From: Aurantiochytrium sp. KH105
Taxonomy: Eukaryota; Sar; Bigyra; Thraustochytrida; Thraustochytriidae
DNA length: 64,000 bases
Assembly (NCBI GenBank): GCA_003116975.1
Contig: BGKB01000043.1
Coordinates: forward strand, 248,001-312,000
Direction: 5' to 3'
Positions 9,387 through 20,313 of the stretch are shown here, piece by piece. The translations under genes were made by a program, and so were the position numbers. The notes under the pieces are model-generated. The model did not search any database and was not told the origin of the DNA. It was given only the letters and a program-made list of their open reading frames with translations. The stretch's first letter is position 1, and the number at the start of each line of letters is the position of its first letter.

Positions 9387-9947
9387 TTACTTTTCGGCGG
9401 GCGCAGCCTGGGCAGCTCCGGGCTGAACGACAATGACCTGCTTTGTTTTTCTGCAGCAGCAGCAGTAGATGCCGAGGATGATGAGAATGAGAACAAGGAG
9501 AGCACCGACGCCAAGGGCGACGAGGATGCCAACACCCATTGCAAAAAGACCCTCGACGGCATCTCCCAAATCGCAAAGTCCGGGCCAGAGGGCAACAGAG
9601 CCAGAAGAACCAACCATACACTGCTCCTCATCGCAGTCATACGCCCAATCTCCCGAGTCGGACGGGTCTGAGGTGCCACAGGTGCAGCTCGCGGCAGACA
9701 CGGTTGTTGCATCATAGTTAACGACAATGTGAAGGCAGTACGAGGTCGAATTCGTCTCGTCTGACATTTGGTAGGCGTCGGCACTGCAGCCCTTGATGGA
9801 GCCTTCGGTCAGCGTGTACGAGGTCACCGAGGAGTCGATGGCGTCGCAGCACAGGTGCTCGCCCGAAGCGCACGTGAGGTAGTCAGCACGAGCAAGGTGC
9901 GGCATGAGAGCCATTGCACCGACAATGACAAAGATTGAGCGCATCAT
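9387..9947 (-). CDS. Ten-cysteine type I membrane protein with CCCC cytosolic motif (paralogue 1)
   Basis: I do not recognise the family, but a close paralogue lies at 30896-31447. The 186-residue product starts MMRSIFVIVGAMALMPHLARA, a clear signal peptide. The ectodomain (about 23-128) has ten cysteines and Ser/Thr-rich loops: GEHLCCDA, KGC, CTCG, DCDEEQC and PGLCDLGDA. A 25-residue hydrophobic segment follows (about 130-156), then IYCCCCRKTKQ, four consecutive cysteines at the inner membrane face that are likely palmitoylated, and a short cytosolic tail. This is the layout of a disulphide-bonded surface or endomembrane receptor-like or scaffold protein. All ten ectodomain cysteines and the CCCC motif are kept in the paralogue, which argues for a conserved fold. 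The role is unknown. Confidence 0.85.
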   Translation of the reverse strand: MMRSIFVIVGAMALMPHLARADYLTCASGEHLCCDAIDSSVTSYTLTEGSIKGCSADAYQMSDETNSTSYCLHIVVNYDATTVSAASCTCGTSDPSDSGDWAYDCDEEQCMVGSSGSVALWPGLCDLGDAVEGLFAMGVGILVALGVGALLVLILIILGIYCCCCRKTKQVIVVQPGAAQAAPAEK

Positions 9948-10860
9948 TCTGCTCGCTGGCTTGTTGACGTCTATTCCTTGGGTTTCTAGGCCAACTTCTG
10001 CGGGATTTCGGGTTTGCGAAGCGCGAGGCCCGCCCAGGTCGAAAACCTCTAAAAGATCATAGGGGGGTCACGCAACAAAGTGATGTAGCCGTTGACTACC
10101 TATGGTTTGAATGTGGCCATCCGAAGTCTGCACGAATAATAGAGTGCGGCTTTTGACGTAAAGGTACGTTATTTGTACGGCCAATGTCTGAGATCAAGTC
10201 GATGTTCCACGGTCCCGCAGTTTTTATATCCGTTGGGATCGTCGCGGGACATTTGTTCTCGGGACGCGCATCATGGGGGCCGTTGCGCTGGTCCTGGCAA
10301 GACTTGTCGCTTCTTCGGCCTCTTCGGAACCGTCGGATGGCCAACCTGAATTCGGTTCTGTGCTGCTCCAACACAAAGAGTATGGTATCTGGCTGCTCGA
10401 ACGGCTACATATGTTAGTGCCATGGATCGAGTGAGTTGTAAAGGAGAGATAGAAGGGCCGGACCAGTCTTGCATTTTTGGTTGTGGTATGAGCGCGAAAG
10501 AATACTCAATGACGTTGATGGCGAGCTGAAGAGAGTAGCGGGAAGGATGGCGGAAACGAAATCTGGCGGAAAGGAAGACCTTCTTAATGTCTTTTATGAA
10601 GGCATGCCTGACTTACAGTTAGGCGGGGACGACGTTGTGTCAAGGAATTATCTCGAATGCAAGCTCATGGTGCAGCCAGCGCACGTCCTACCAGGCCCAT
10701 TAGGCCTCGGCCTACTTACTCATCGGCGCGAGTGAGTGAAAAAGATGAAGAAGAATGTCCGCTCACAATCATCCAAAGGACCACAAGAGCGGTGAATGCA
10801 TGCATGCAAGCAAGAATCGCGGACGGTCGCTTGCGCACGCAAAAGCGGAAGCGTTCAACA
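9948..10860. other. Divergent spacer between the Cys-rich protein and the secreted propeller-like gene
   Basis: The 913 bp lie between divergently transcribed genes and must contain both promoters. The downstream ORF stays open back to an ATG at 10657, but that extension (68 residues, charged) precedes a typical signal peptide and is more likely leader than protein. No other gene is visible. Confidence 0.45.
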
Positions 10861-12504
10861 ATGGGGGCGCGAGCAGTGCTCGTGGCGTGGACGTTAGCTC
10901 TTGTGCTGGCGAGGTCCCCGGGGCAAACGGAAACGGCACGATTGCGCGACTTTTTGCAGCAACATGCTGTGCACGAGGGGCTTGCGTCGGCGCCTCGGAC
11001 GTGGGCTGCCACGGCGCATGGGGATGGCGTGCGCTGGATTGAAGTCGGGCCAGAGGTCTCCGAGGCATGGACAACGCGCTGGGAAACTGCACGAGAACGC
11101 GAGGCGTATCGACCCGGCCAACCGAAGGGAACAACAGTAGCACTTACCGACACAGCTGGACACCGCTGGGGAGGAGGAAAAAGACGGACACCCGGCGTCG
11201 GGAATGATGAGCATGCGAGCGAAACAACAGCAATCTCTAGCTTTTTCTACAATGGTGTGAATGGCCCTTGTGCTCGCGAAGGCGCAAGCATTAGCAGTCT
11301 TCGTGAGGCATGTCCACGTGAGGAATCCGAAGCGAATGCGCAGAGACCGGCCAAGGGGAATCTTGCAGCTGGGCCGCAGCTGTTGGATGTGATGCAACAA
11401 AAGAGTATATTTGTCGCAGTGCGCCCCGCCACAGCAAGCATGCACGACACAGTTATTGAAAGGTTTCACAATGGGCACAGCTGGGTGTTTGTGAGACACT
11501 ACATGAGCGAAACGACGGATGCAACACAAGTCTTTACGTGGCAGAATCGAGTCTATGTGATCACTTCCCGTGGCGACCTTGTAGAGAGGCGACGCACGCG
11601 CGACGAGCGTCTGGAATGGTATCAAATGCGCGGTCTGGACCTGTCTGGCGCGGTCAGCGTATCAACGCGGAGGCGGTCAACCTCTGCATTTTTCCTCAAT
11701 CGCGAGGGGCGCATTCTTGAAAGAAAAGGCTCCCCTCCGCCTTTGGGCAAGGAGGTCCCGGACGGTGGTTCCGAGAACGAATTCTTTACATGGATTGCCT
11801 ATAAGAGCGAGTTCAGCACGGGCCGTGCCAGCGCAGAACGGCTTGTGAGTATTGTAGATGCGGAAGGCCTGGAGCCGGGGACACTGCTGTTTGTGAGCGA
11901 GAGCGGATATTTGCTCCGCGGCTTACTCCACTTTCGATCTCGGGTCATTTCGTTAGACTTTATAGGAGCGCCAAGGGACTTTCGGCTGCTCGATTCACCG
12001 GGCGTGCTGTCCTACGGCAAGCTGTTTTTGACCACTGTGAGCGGAGACCTTGCGCAGTTGTCATTAAACGGCAGTGTTGAAAGCTCGATAAATTGGCACG
12101 TGTACGAGAAGGCGCGCAGCTCGATGGTACTTTCTGGGGCCTTGGGTCCTGTGCTAGCACTTGGGCGCGCCATCGTTGCAGTAAATCGAAATGGCGAGCT
12201 TGTAGTCGTTGAGATCGGAGCAAGTTTAACGCAGTGGTGGTCCCGCGGTATGCCTGTGGACCCAAAGACGGGCGAGGGGGTTCCACTGCGGTGGATGTCA
12301 CCGCGCCAAGTCAATGCCGACATGCTCGTGGCATATACTGTGGATGACCGGATGGCTTTTTTCAAGCATGAAACAGGAAAATGGGTTTGGTCTTTGGTGG
12401 ATCTCCCGGAGCTGAGTTCCGAGGCGGAATACTGCATTGGTGATCGAAATCAACCAAACTCGTGCATGCCTGTGGATCTTGATGCAATGACCCAACAAAA
12501 ATGA
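10861..12504 (+). CDS. Secreted beta-propeller-like protein, function unknown
   Basis: From the ATG at 10861 the product is 547 residues and begins with a signal peptide (MGARAVLVAWTLALVLARSPG). The body contains repeated blade-like strands in which a hydrophobic run is followed by a G-E/D-L turn: VYVITSRGDLVERR, FFLNREGRILERK, LLFVSESGYLLRG, LFLTTVSGDLAQL and IVAVNRNGELVVVE. Conserved tryptophans sit between them. I read this as a beta-propeller of five or more blades in the secretory pathway or outside the cell. The C-terminal segment EAEYCIGDRNQPNSC resembles, from memory only, a conserved segment of an uncharacterised plant secreted propeller family, where the protein continues well beyond that point. 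This one stops shortly after it. An upstream ATG at 10657 would hide the signal peptide. Confidence 0.75.
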   Translation: MGARAVLVAWTLALVLARSPGQTETARLRDFLQQHAVHEGLASAPRTWAATAHGDGVRWIEVGPEVSEAWTTRWETAREREAYRPGQPKGTTVALTDTAGHRWGGGKRRTPGVGNDEHASETTAISSFFYNGVNGPCAREGASISSLREACPREESEANAQRPAKGNLAAGPQLLDVMQQKSIFVAVRPATASMHDTVIERFHNGHSWVFVRHYMSETTDATQVFTWQNRVYVITSRGDLVERRRTRDERLEWYQMRGLDLSGAVSVSTRRRSTSAFFLNREGRILERKGSPPPLGKEVPDGGSENEFFTWIAYKSEFSTGRASAERLVSIVDAEGLEPGTLLFVSESGYLLRGLLHFRSRVISLDFIGAPRDFRLLDSPGVLSYGKLFLTTVSGDLAQLSLNGSVESSINWHVYEKARSSMVLSGALGPVLALGRAIVAVNRNGELVVVEIGASLTQWWSRGMPVDPKTGEGVPLRWMSPRQVNADMLVAYTVDDRMAFFKHETGKWVWSLVDLPELSSEAEYCIGDRNQPNSCMPVDLDAMTQQK

Positions 12505-12617
12505 GTGAGAGTCATCTTTCCGAGCTATTTTCTGCATTGGCGATCGAAATCAACCAAGCTTGTGTGTATGCCTGTGGATACGGATGTCATGATCTGAGAG
12601 GAATAGGAGAGAGTCAT
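12432..12617. repeat. Tandem duplication of the gene's last 85 bp
   Basis: Bases 12432-12516 (the final codons, the stop and a little flank of the propeller-like gene) recur at 12532-12617 with roughly 80% identity. The shared anchors are CTGCATTGG, GATCGAAATCAACCAA, TGCCTGTGGAT and GAGAGTCAT. The period is about 100 bp. The second copy is no longer in an open frame with the gene. Confidence 0.85.
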
Positions 12618-14064
12618 GTAGCAGAAAGCAGGAGCGTTGTTACTGTTACGGAAGAAAACTGATGTGAAGTCTGCCGCATCGACTGCTCTCAATGTATGTA
12701 AAGATAACAAAACACCAAGACAATTTTTTCTTCTTTCTTCGAAGGGCAGTAAAGTGGGCCTGCTGGAAGCTGTCTTACGCGGAGCTTCCTTTATTAGCGA
12801 TGCATAAGAGCACGCAACTTTACACCCGCATTGTTGAGAATTGAGACGAAGCTTCCGGGTACAGATCAATCTACAATTTGTGCTCGCTGCTGCAGTGGAC
12901 CGTGTATTGTCGTATTCGGCACAACCGGCGAGATTTATCAAGCTACGCTGTCACAAACTCGTAGCTCAACGGATGCATTCGATAGCATGCGGTTCAGTCG
13001 GGCACAAGAGGTCCAGTCAAACGATTGTTTCCAATGGATGAGCGTGCATAAGACTGGCCGACCCCTTGACTTGAAGCAATCGCAACGTGCAATAGACCTG
13101 CAGACACGAGCAGCACGGCAAAGTGGATTCGTACAGTCCATTTCAAAGCTTGACGCATACAGTGCAGGAGGCTCGCCACTGAAAGACTGAGGATGCATCA
13201 GCAAAATTCTCTGGTGTTGATCCCAGGTGCGGCCAGTGAGCGAAATGAGCCACTGCTGCTGTGGCTGGCTGCATATGGCCAAGCTGATTCTGCACTTGCC
13301 AGCGCGTTGTGCGACAGCTGTATTTCTTCTTGTTCTCAAAACCACTGGTGCTGCGCAAAAGGATACCGGATTAAGTTGCGCGAAAAACCCAGCCCTGAAG
13401 CTTCGGCCATTCATGCGATGACGCTCTTTTCCGAAAGTCAGTGTATTTGATCGTATTCGTCAACAGGAGCTGAGCGCAAGCGTGTGGCGGAGGGCATCTT
13501 TCTGTGGTGAATAAACAAAGACGAAGCCGCTCCTTTGGGTATTCAGAGAAGGAATGCATGGATTTTGTGGATATTGATGCGACCACCGCTGCCAATCAAG
13601 ACAGTCTCTTTCCCTTTGCGTTCGCAAGGTTTGAATGCTTTGGCAAAAGTTTCCCATGTAAAGAGCGACTTCATTCGTGGCGATACAAGTCTCGTTGTTA
13701 TCTAAATCAAAAACGCACTTCATGTTCATGTCGCGAGGACTCTAGCCCCGCAGGGCAAGGATGTTTTTGAAATTGCTGGGACAGTTGTGGTAAGGGAGCT
13801 CGCTTGCCCTTGCCAATACTTGTGAAGAATGGTTAAGCGCAGAAGACTTCGTGAAAAACTCTTGCTATCGAAGAGCAGAGATAATTGTTCAGCATGAGAG
13901 CAAGAGTGTATGAATGTATGAATATACGTAAATGTGTTTGTTGTGTATGGTATGAAAAGAATGTTGAAGGTGCAGAGTGGTTTGTTTATTTGTGGTGGTG
14001 GGGAACGACAAAAGGTCGGGGTGTGGAACGGCAAAAGGTCGGGATAGCATTGCGCAGAGGTCAT
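12618..14064. other. Spacer with a possible decayed propeller-like exon
   Basis: No complete gene is visible. The plus-strand frame 12798-13190 is open for 130 codons and contains CIVVFGTTGEIYQ, which has the same strand-turn-strand look as the blades of the upstream gene. It has no good ATG and the open frame then ends. It could be a remnant or an internal exon of a longer or duplicated propeller gene. The rest (13200-14064) is the 3' flank of the next gene and shows no coding signal. Confidence 0.35.
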
Positions 14065-15372
14065 TCAATGCCACGCGGAGGCGGCCCGGGGAGTGGGAAT
14101 CAATTTACACTTTTTCAAGTCGGCGACTTCAATCTCCCAGTCGCCAGCAGCCCGCTTGCCGCAGGTCTGTTTGCCTTGGTAGTCGTCTGAGAAGAGAAGG
14201 TCGAGGACTTCCTTCTCGAAACACTCATCCTGAGAGAGGAAGCCACATGTTGCTACATCATCGTCGAGCGAGGCGACCTCACGGCCGTCACTGACGATGC
14301 GCTCGGGCGCCCTCAGAAGCAAAGTGTCAAGCCCGAGGACGTCGTTACTGGGCTGAGAGAAGGCGGATGTAGAGTTGTTCTCGAAGAGGCGTACATCGTC
14401 GGCGGGTTCAGTGATGTCAGTATCGATTGAGCTCTGCGTGCGAAGGTTCCGCGGGCGCGACAAGAGAAAGCGCGGAGGTTGGTGCGGAAGGGGTTGGAGA
14501 GGCAGAGGATGCACGCGGTGTTGATTGTAGTGCATGTTGCGCGAACGAGGGCTGAGGACTGGTTTCCTTGAGATGAGGGGCTTGACCGTGATGGGCTCGA
14601 TCCTGCTGGCGGCATGATGTGCTGCGGCGCGAGCAGAGATGGGTGCCGCAGAAAGTCCACCGTTGGCCTCGGCCTTGAGGTTCCGTGCCTCGTGATATCC
14701 CGTGACAAACATGCCGCGAATACCGTACTTGACGCGCGTGCCGCGGAAGCAGGGCCAGATTTGCCTTCTGCGGAAAAGCTTGATGAGGCTTGCCTCGACG
14801 TCTTCCGGGAAAGGGTTGCGGCCGGTCTTGGGATCGCCGGTGACATGGGAGCGCACGGTGTGGACAAAGGTAAGGTGCGGGTTCTTGAGTTTCGACTTGC
14901 GGCTGGCCTCCCACTCCTCGAAGCACTCGCGGCTCATGATGCCGCTGGCATCGACGTATCCGTGCTCGTCACGGCGCACGTGTGTCATGAAGATCTCCAT
15001 GCTTGTCTTGGGGGTATCGGAGGAGGTTCGCCTGCAGAAGGGAGCGACGTTGTGCTTGGATGCGGCGAAGCGGCGCTGGTTCTGCTGAAGGCGAGCTTGG
15101 AGATGGTGGGTGATGGGCTGCGAGGTGTGCTTGGTGGTGGTGACACATGCGCGAGCACGAGACTGCATGGTGGCGGCGGCTTCCTTGATGTTGGCCTTGC
15201 AGGCCTCGTTGTAGACATTTGCGGAGGCGGCATTGTTCTGGTGCTGATAGTACGATGGCCATGCGTCAAAGTCCTCGAGGCCGGCGCCGTTGATGGCGGA
15301 GACCGAGGTGGTGGTTGTGTTGGTCATGTCGGCCTCGATGGGCGAGCAGGGTTGTGTCGTGTTGTTGGCCAT
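14065..15372 (-). CDS. Hypothetical 435-residue protein, basic central block
   Basis: I do not recognise this protein. The frame is open further upstream, but the first ATG in good context is at 15372 (MANNTTQPCSPIEADMTNTT). The N-terminal third is Asn/Thr/Ala/Gln-rich. The best-ordered part (about 135-235) is basic and aromatic: MEIFMTHVRRDEHGYVDAS, RECFEEWEASRKSKLKN, NPFPEDVEASLIKLFRRRQI and WPCFRGTRVKYGIRGMFVTG. Then come a Pro/His/Arg-rich linker (about 285-320), an acidic segment and a C-terminal block with KEVLDLLFSDDYQ and GDWEIEVADLKKCK. This mix of a compact basic region with acidic and low-complexity arms is common in nuclear regulators, but no DNA-binding motif is diagnostic. Continuous open frame and codon bias support a real gene. 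Confidence 0.65.
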   Translation of the reverse strand: MANNTTQPCSPIEADMTNTTTTSVSAINGAGLEDFDAWPSYYQHQNNAASANVYNEACKANIKEAAATMQSRARACVTTTKHTSQPITHHLQARLQQNQRRFAASKHNVAPFCRRTSSDTPKTSMEIFMTHVRRDEHGYVDASGIMSRECFEEWEASRKSKLKNPHLTFVHTVRSHVTGDPKTGRNPFPEDVEASLIKLFRRRQIWPCFRGTRVKYGIRGMFVTGYHEARNLKAEANGGLSAAPISARAAAHHAASRIEPITVKPLISRKPVLSPRSRNMHYNQHRVHPLPLQPLPHQPPRFLLSRPRNLRTQSSIDTDITEPADDVRLFENNSTSAFSQPSNDVLGLDTLLLRAPERIVSDGREVASLDDDVATCGFLSQDECFEKEVLDLLFSDDYQGKQTCGKRAAGDWEIEVADLKKCKLIPTPRAASAWH

Positions 15373-15716
15373 CTTGCTGGCTTGACCTTGCAACTTGATG
15401 AAGGTGGAGCTTGCTTGGTGTTGCGCAAGAGAAATCCTTTGGTGTGGCTTTCTTGGCGATTCAAGGTGAGGGAGATGTCCTTGATCTCGGTAAAAGTGCG
15501 CTTGCAGGTACCGCACACGTTGTCGGCGATGTCTGTGCGAGGGAGGGATGGCGAGGGGGGCGAGCGAGTGATCGAGTTATGCTCGTCAATCACAGCGCGA
15601 GGTTTGCGTGTGATTGGATGTTTGCGGTAGTTCGTCCGATTTTCGAGGTCGAGGGAGCCGCTACGTTTCTAGTTTGCTCGGGATCTGGTTTGGCTTTGGT
15701 TTGGCTCCTGGAGCTC

Positions 15717-15740
15717 GCTTGCTTGCTTGCTTGCTTGCTT
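15717..15740. repeat. (GCTT)n microsatellite
   Basis: Six GCTT units, followed within 30 bp by the palindrome TTGCTAGCTAGCAA at about 15758. Confidence 0.9.
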
Positions 15741-16279
15741 TTCTTCTTTGCTAGCTAGCAAGGTGCCTTGTCTGGTCTTTCTGGATTGGCTTCTTGGTTT
15801 GTTCTCGAGGCGGGCCAGACCAGCCGCAGTGGAGGTGGTACCACCGTCGGGCGGGGCGGGGGCGTGTGAGCGGGCGTTTCGAAGTTTGGCTCTTTCTTTG
15901 TCTGTCTTGGTTGGCTGGATGGCTGCCTGCTCGCCTGCCTGTCTGCCTGCCTGACCCTTGCTTGCTCGCTTGCTTCCTTTCTTCCTTCTTCCGTGCCTGC
16001 GTGCCGGGAGAGAGCGACGATGACTGGGGGTTTCGCCAGCTGTGCTCGGCGCCGCGAGCTCGGCTCCTCCGCTCGCCTCGTGTCGGCTCCCGGGCTCGGT
16101 TTCTGCTCTGCTCTCTGCTCCGCTCTGCGCAGACCTGGGGACGTGTGCTCTCTCGCGGCCTCGACATGCCTGCCTCAGCCTGCGAGCCGCGGGTCCGCTC
16201 GCGCATCCACCCTTGCTCCCCTGGCCTGCCTCCAATCGACGCGAGGCCCGACTCGTCTGTCTGTTTTCCCTTTCCCGCA

Positions 16280-16660
16280 CCTCCCTCTGCGATCTTTTCA
16301 CTTCCAATTCATTCTTTTATTCTTTTCTTTCTTTCTTACTTTCACAATTCATTGTTTCTTTCGATTAACCTAACCTTTTATACTTTGACTCTGCCCGATC
16401 TTTGGGCCATCGATCGACGAATCGATTGAGAAATCGACGTGACTGCCTCCTGCGCCCCTGTCACTCCCTTCCTCCCTTCTTCCATTGGTCCTTCCTGGGT
16501 TGCTTCCGTGTCTACCTTCCGGCTTGCATTGCTTGCTTTTCTTTCTGTCGCTTTCTTTTTAGGTTCGATTTGCTTTTTACCTTTTTTTCTTTTCTCTTTT
16601 TGATTTACGAAATAAAGAAGAAAGAAATGAAAAAATCTTTTATTCTCTCTCTCTCTGTTT
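16280..16660. other. Pyrimidine-rich block in the desert
   Basis: This strongly T/C-biased 380-bp block contains TTCATTCTTTTATTCTTTTC-type sequence, a CTAAC at about 16369 and a GATCGACGAATCGATTGAG segment at about 16411 that resembles bases 488-505. No ORF of interest is present. Confidence 0.5.
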
Positions 16661-17495
16661 TCTTTCCTGGTCTCAAGCTAGCTAGATCGCGAGAGCATCT
16701 TGCTCTCCATTTTATATCCATCTTCTTCTGCGGCCCTCGAGGCCGATCCTTGCGCGAGTGACGCCTCCCTGATAGCTGCCCCTCCTCGGGTCCCCGCTCC
16801 CCCTTTCCCTCGGGCTGGGCTGGGGCGCCCCTCCTTCCCTCCCTCCTCCTCTGCCTCCATCTTCCTTTTCTCGGGTGGGCTGCCCCTTTCCTGCGTTTCG
16901 GAAGGAAAGACCCACACCATTGCAAACCGCAGCTGAGCAAAGCGCGCCGCCCAGGAAGCGCGCACCCGCAGCGGCGGGCCGCCCCAACCCCGGTCGTCCA
17001 CACGCGCGTTTCCCTCCCTCCCTCCCTCTTCCCTCCCTCCCTCCCGCTCCGCCTGCGCCTGCGCCTGCCGCCACCAGCCCCTTTCGCCCGCCGGCTCGCC
17101 GCGCCTGTCTTGGACCGAGCGCAGCGGACCCGCTTGTCGTGACGCCGCGCCCCAGCGATGACGAGCTGCAAGAATCTCCGAGCCTTTCTCTAGGCTCTTC
17201 TCCTGCTTTGCGCCCCTGTATACCACCAAGGCAGGGCGGTGCTCCCTGCTGGTGCTGCGTGTGTCGAAGGCGCAGACTCCGCCGCTCCGGACGGCCGAGA
17301 CCAGACGCGCCGACGGACGCGCGGCCGCAGATGGCAGCCCTGGATGTAGGCCTTCCGTACCCGCCCCGCCGCCTTCACAGGCTGGGGGAGAGCCGCAAGC
17401 AAAGGCGGCATCCAGGTGGGAGGAGGCCGCCGGCACGCCCTCCATTTCCAACGCCCCGCCGCCCCACCCGCGCCGTCCTCGGCCGCGCATCTCGA

Positions 17496-17579
17496 TGCGT
17501 CGCTTTGCGTTGCGTTGCGTCGCGTTGCGTTGCGTCGCGTTGCGTTGCGTCGCTTTGCGTTGCGTCGCGTTGCGTTGCG
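17496..17579. repeat. (TTGCG/TCGCG)n pentanucleotide array
   Basis: About 84 bp of GCGTT, GCGTC and GCTTT units in irregular order. Related arrays occur at 25842-25888 (opposite orientation), 25068-25092 (opposite orientation, short) and 51181-51248. Confidence 0.9.
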
Positions 17580-17823
17580 GCCACGCCCCGCCAAGATGAG
17601 CGGGAGCTCGCTCGTCCCGGTGCAGATGGACGGACGGCCATGGTGGCTGGCGAATGCGCGAGAGTAAATGCGCAGTGCGCACTTGGCAGGAACTCTCGTG
17701 AATGCGCGCCCCAAGTGAAGAATCGCCCCCGGAATGGAAGGCCAGCATGCGAAGCGAGGAGTGGCTACGCGCGAACCCCTCCCTCCCTGCCTGCAAGGCG
17801 GCCCGCGCGGCCGGCTGCGGCCG

Positions 17824-17859
17824 GCGGGGCGGGGCGGGGCGGGGCGGGGCAGGGCGGGG
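17824..17859. repeat. (GGGGC)n array
   Basis: About seven GGGGC units with one GGGCA variant. The G-runs could form G-quadruplexes on this strand. Confidence 0.9.
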
Positions 17860-17989
17860 TCCCGGACAGCGTCGCGTGGGACGCCTCGCAACGCAATCTC
17901 GCCCGCCTCGCCAGTCAGGCAGCCGGTCTGGGGCCGTGCGTGGCGCGGCGAGTCGGGCCGCGGGCCGCGCATTCATCTACGCTTTCACC

Positions 17990-18020
17990 CATTCATTCAT
18001 TCATTCATTTATTCATTCAT
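17990..18020. repeat. (ATTC)n microsatellite
   Basis: About seven ATTC/ATTT units. The same unit is arrayed at 19866-19896 and 59894-59920. Confidence 0.9.
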
Positions 18021-19208
18021 ATATATTTTCGTTGATTTCAATGGATGCAATCTTTGGTCACGCGCCACTACGGAACGCAAGACGGGGAGAACGCGGCCTT
18101 CCTCTGTACCGCGGCACGCGCGCTCTCCCGTCCGTCACTCTGCAGACCGTTCCTCCCCGCGTTCCCCAGGAAGAAGAGGCGCTTAGACAGGCACGAAGGA
18201 AGCAACGCGCGGGCGCCATAGTGGAATACACCCCTTCCGCGCGCCTCGTTCGTCTCTCGATCTCTGATTCTGGGCGTGCGTGCGTGCTTGTGTGTGCGTG
18301 TCGGTCGCCCTTGCGCGCGCGCGCGAAGATATGGAAATAGCAGGAATGAATATATGAAACCTTCCAATCTCTTCCCCTTCCTCGCTTCCGCTCCGCGGAG
18401 CGCGGCCCTTCTGTGGTGACTGTGGCCTGCAGCTCCCGCAGCCCGTGGTGCTGCTTCGTAAGGCATGCGAGCCAGCGGCAGTGGCCAGCCTGCGCCCAGC
18501 TTCGCCGCGGACGGGGCGCTTCGCTGCGGACGCTGCGCGCGTCGGCCGCCGCGTCGGCGCCCAACGAGGCCACTGCCAGTCTCGCTCGCCGGACTGGCCG
18601 GCACTCTACGGACTGCGATACAGCATTTGATGGAAAAATCAATCATCCATCAATGTTGCATTCAAAAACATTCCATTCTCATTCTTTGTCTGGCTGATTC
18701 TTTCATTTTATTCTTCGCTTTCGCCAAGCGGTGTGGGGGAGAAACCGCGCAAAGGTGCGAAGACTGGCCGCCGCCTCCCGCCGCTTTCTTCTCTCTCTGT
18801 CTGGGCGCTGTGGCGGCAGGAGGCGCGCCCATGAACGCCGGGCGTGCAGCGGACGACCACGTGGTGGCGGACGCTTCGGAGCCTGGAGCGTCGTCGCGCG
18901 GCCGAAAGATCCCTCGACCGGCGCAGGCGAGGATCTTTTCATCGCTGCGCACCCTCTTCGCAGGCCGCCACGCAGGCGCCTTGTCACAGGGCCTCGCAGC
19001 AAACGGGGCCGGAGCAAGCCGGCGCGACACGGGCTCGCCCGCTAGACTAGACTTTGCGGGCCCGCGTCTGTCGGCGACGCCGGTGCGGGGCGTGAGACCC
19101 CCGGCCTGCACCTTTCCTCGCCGCTGGGGAAGGCCATCATGCACGCGTGCGTGCGCGCATCCACCCTCACGGATCTCGTGAATCGGTCGCAGCAGCAGCT
19201 TCGCGTGG

Positions 19209-19238
19209 CCTTGGCTTGGCTTGGCTTGGCTTGGCTTG
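19209..19238. repeat. (TTGGC)n array
   Basis: Six TTGGC units, the same pentamer and orientation as the array at 572-603. Confidence 0.9.
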
Positions 19239-19558
19239 CATCGACGGACGTCTCATCATCGTATTTACAGAAGGAATAGCTTTCGGTTCATTACAGTGCT
19301 TCCCAGTAGTTTACATTACTTTGCGTCACTTTGGCGGGCCAGGTTGGGCGGGCGTCGTCCCGATGCAGCGTGCGCCCCCGGGTGCTGTCCAGAGCCTTGC
19401 TGTCCTGCGCCGCCTCTTAAGAGGCAGCAGCATCTGCAAAAGGAGAAGAAGAAGAAGAAGAACCTCATCATTATCGCAATCACGCCCGGTCCGCGCACAA
19501 AGAGCGAATTTTGAGCACGTGCCATAAAAATTCGAGCCACTTTCTCACAAACAGACAG

Positions 19559-19628
19559 CCACCCACCCACCCACCCACGCGACCAGCCAGCCGGCCAGCC
19601 AGCCAGCCAGCCAGCCAGGCAGGCAGGC
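19559..19628. repeat. Compound (CCCA)n (CCAG)n (GGCA)n tract
   Basis: Seventy bases of consecutive tetranucleotide arrays: CCCA, then CCAG, then GGCA. Each differs from the next by one step, as expected if they arose by slippage and mutation of one another. Confidence 0.85.
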
Positions 19629-19865
19629 TGCCCTTCGAGCTCATTCGAAGTATACCAAGTCCTCCTCGGACGATGCCCATTTCTCTTGCAAATCCAGGCT
19701 CGAGAATCTTGTGCGAATGAATGAACAAGTGAGCCACAAGAGGACCCTGGATGGCGGTCGGTCGGTTGGTCTTCCGCCGGGGCGAAAACCTTTGTCAGCG
19801 GATGGAATTATTCACGCATCAGCTGGCTTGCAACCTCTGCAATGGCACTTACAAACTTGTCTATC

Positions 19866-19896
19866 TATTCATTCATTCATTCATTCATTCATTCAT
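19866..19896. repeat. (ATTC)n microsatellite
   Basis: Seven perfect ATTC units inside an AT-rich block of the desert. Confidence 0.9.
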
Positions 19897-20279
19897 ATTT
19901 TTACCATGCTGTTGCGCGTGGCACCACACCTCCCAATCAGTCCTGCCCAATTTCTCCTATTCAAATTAGCAGCGCCGGTGCGACTCGGACACCGCTTCGT
20001 TCACCATTGCGCGCAAGCTTTAGATCTCGCTGGCTGCAAGAGCTGAATCGCCACGTCCAGGCTGCTCCTCCTCCTCCCCCTCCCTTCTTTCTCGTGGCCG
20101 CTGCTGCTGCTTCTGCATGCTGCATGCGGACCTTGAACGCAAGCAGAGAAATCAGATAATCAGCATTCGCAGCGAATCTGCGTGGCCGTCGAACGCGAGA
20201 TTTTTCTGGCCACGCAGGCTGGCCCCGGGTGCTGCTCCTCCCCGCGCGCGCATCATGCAGGCAGGCAGGCACCCACGAA

Positions 20280-20313
20280 AGCAAGCAAGCCAGCAAGCAA
20301 GCAAGCAAGCAAA
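20280..20313. repeat. (GCAA)n microsatellite
   Basis: GCAA units interrupted once by GCCA. It is the complement of the (TTGC)n arrays at 15717, 21039, 23150 and 38515. Confidence 0.9.

Noticed and set aside
14614-15630. 338-codon plus-strand ORF opposite the hypothetical protein
   Set aside because: Gly/Val/Leu-rich shadow composition; the minus-strand frame has the better start and protein-like order.
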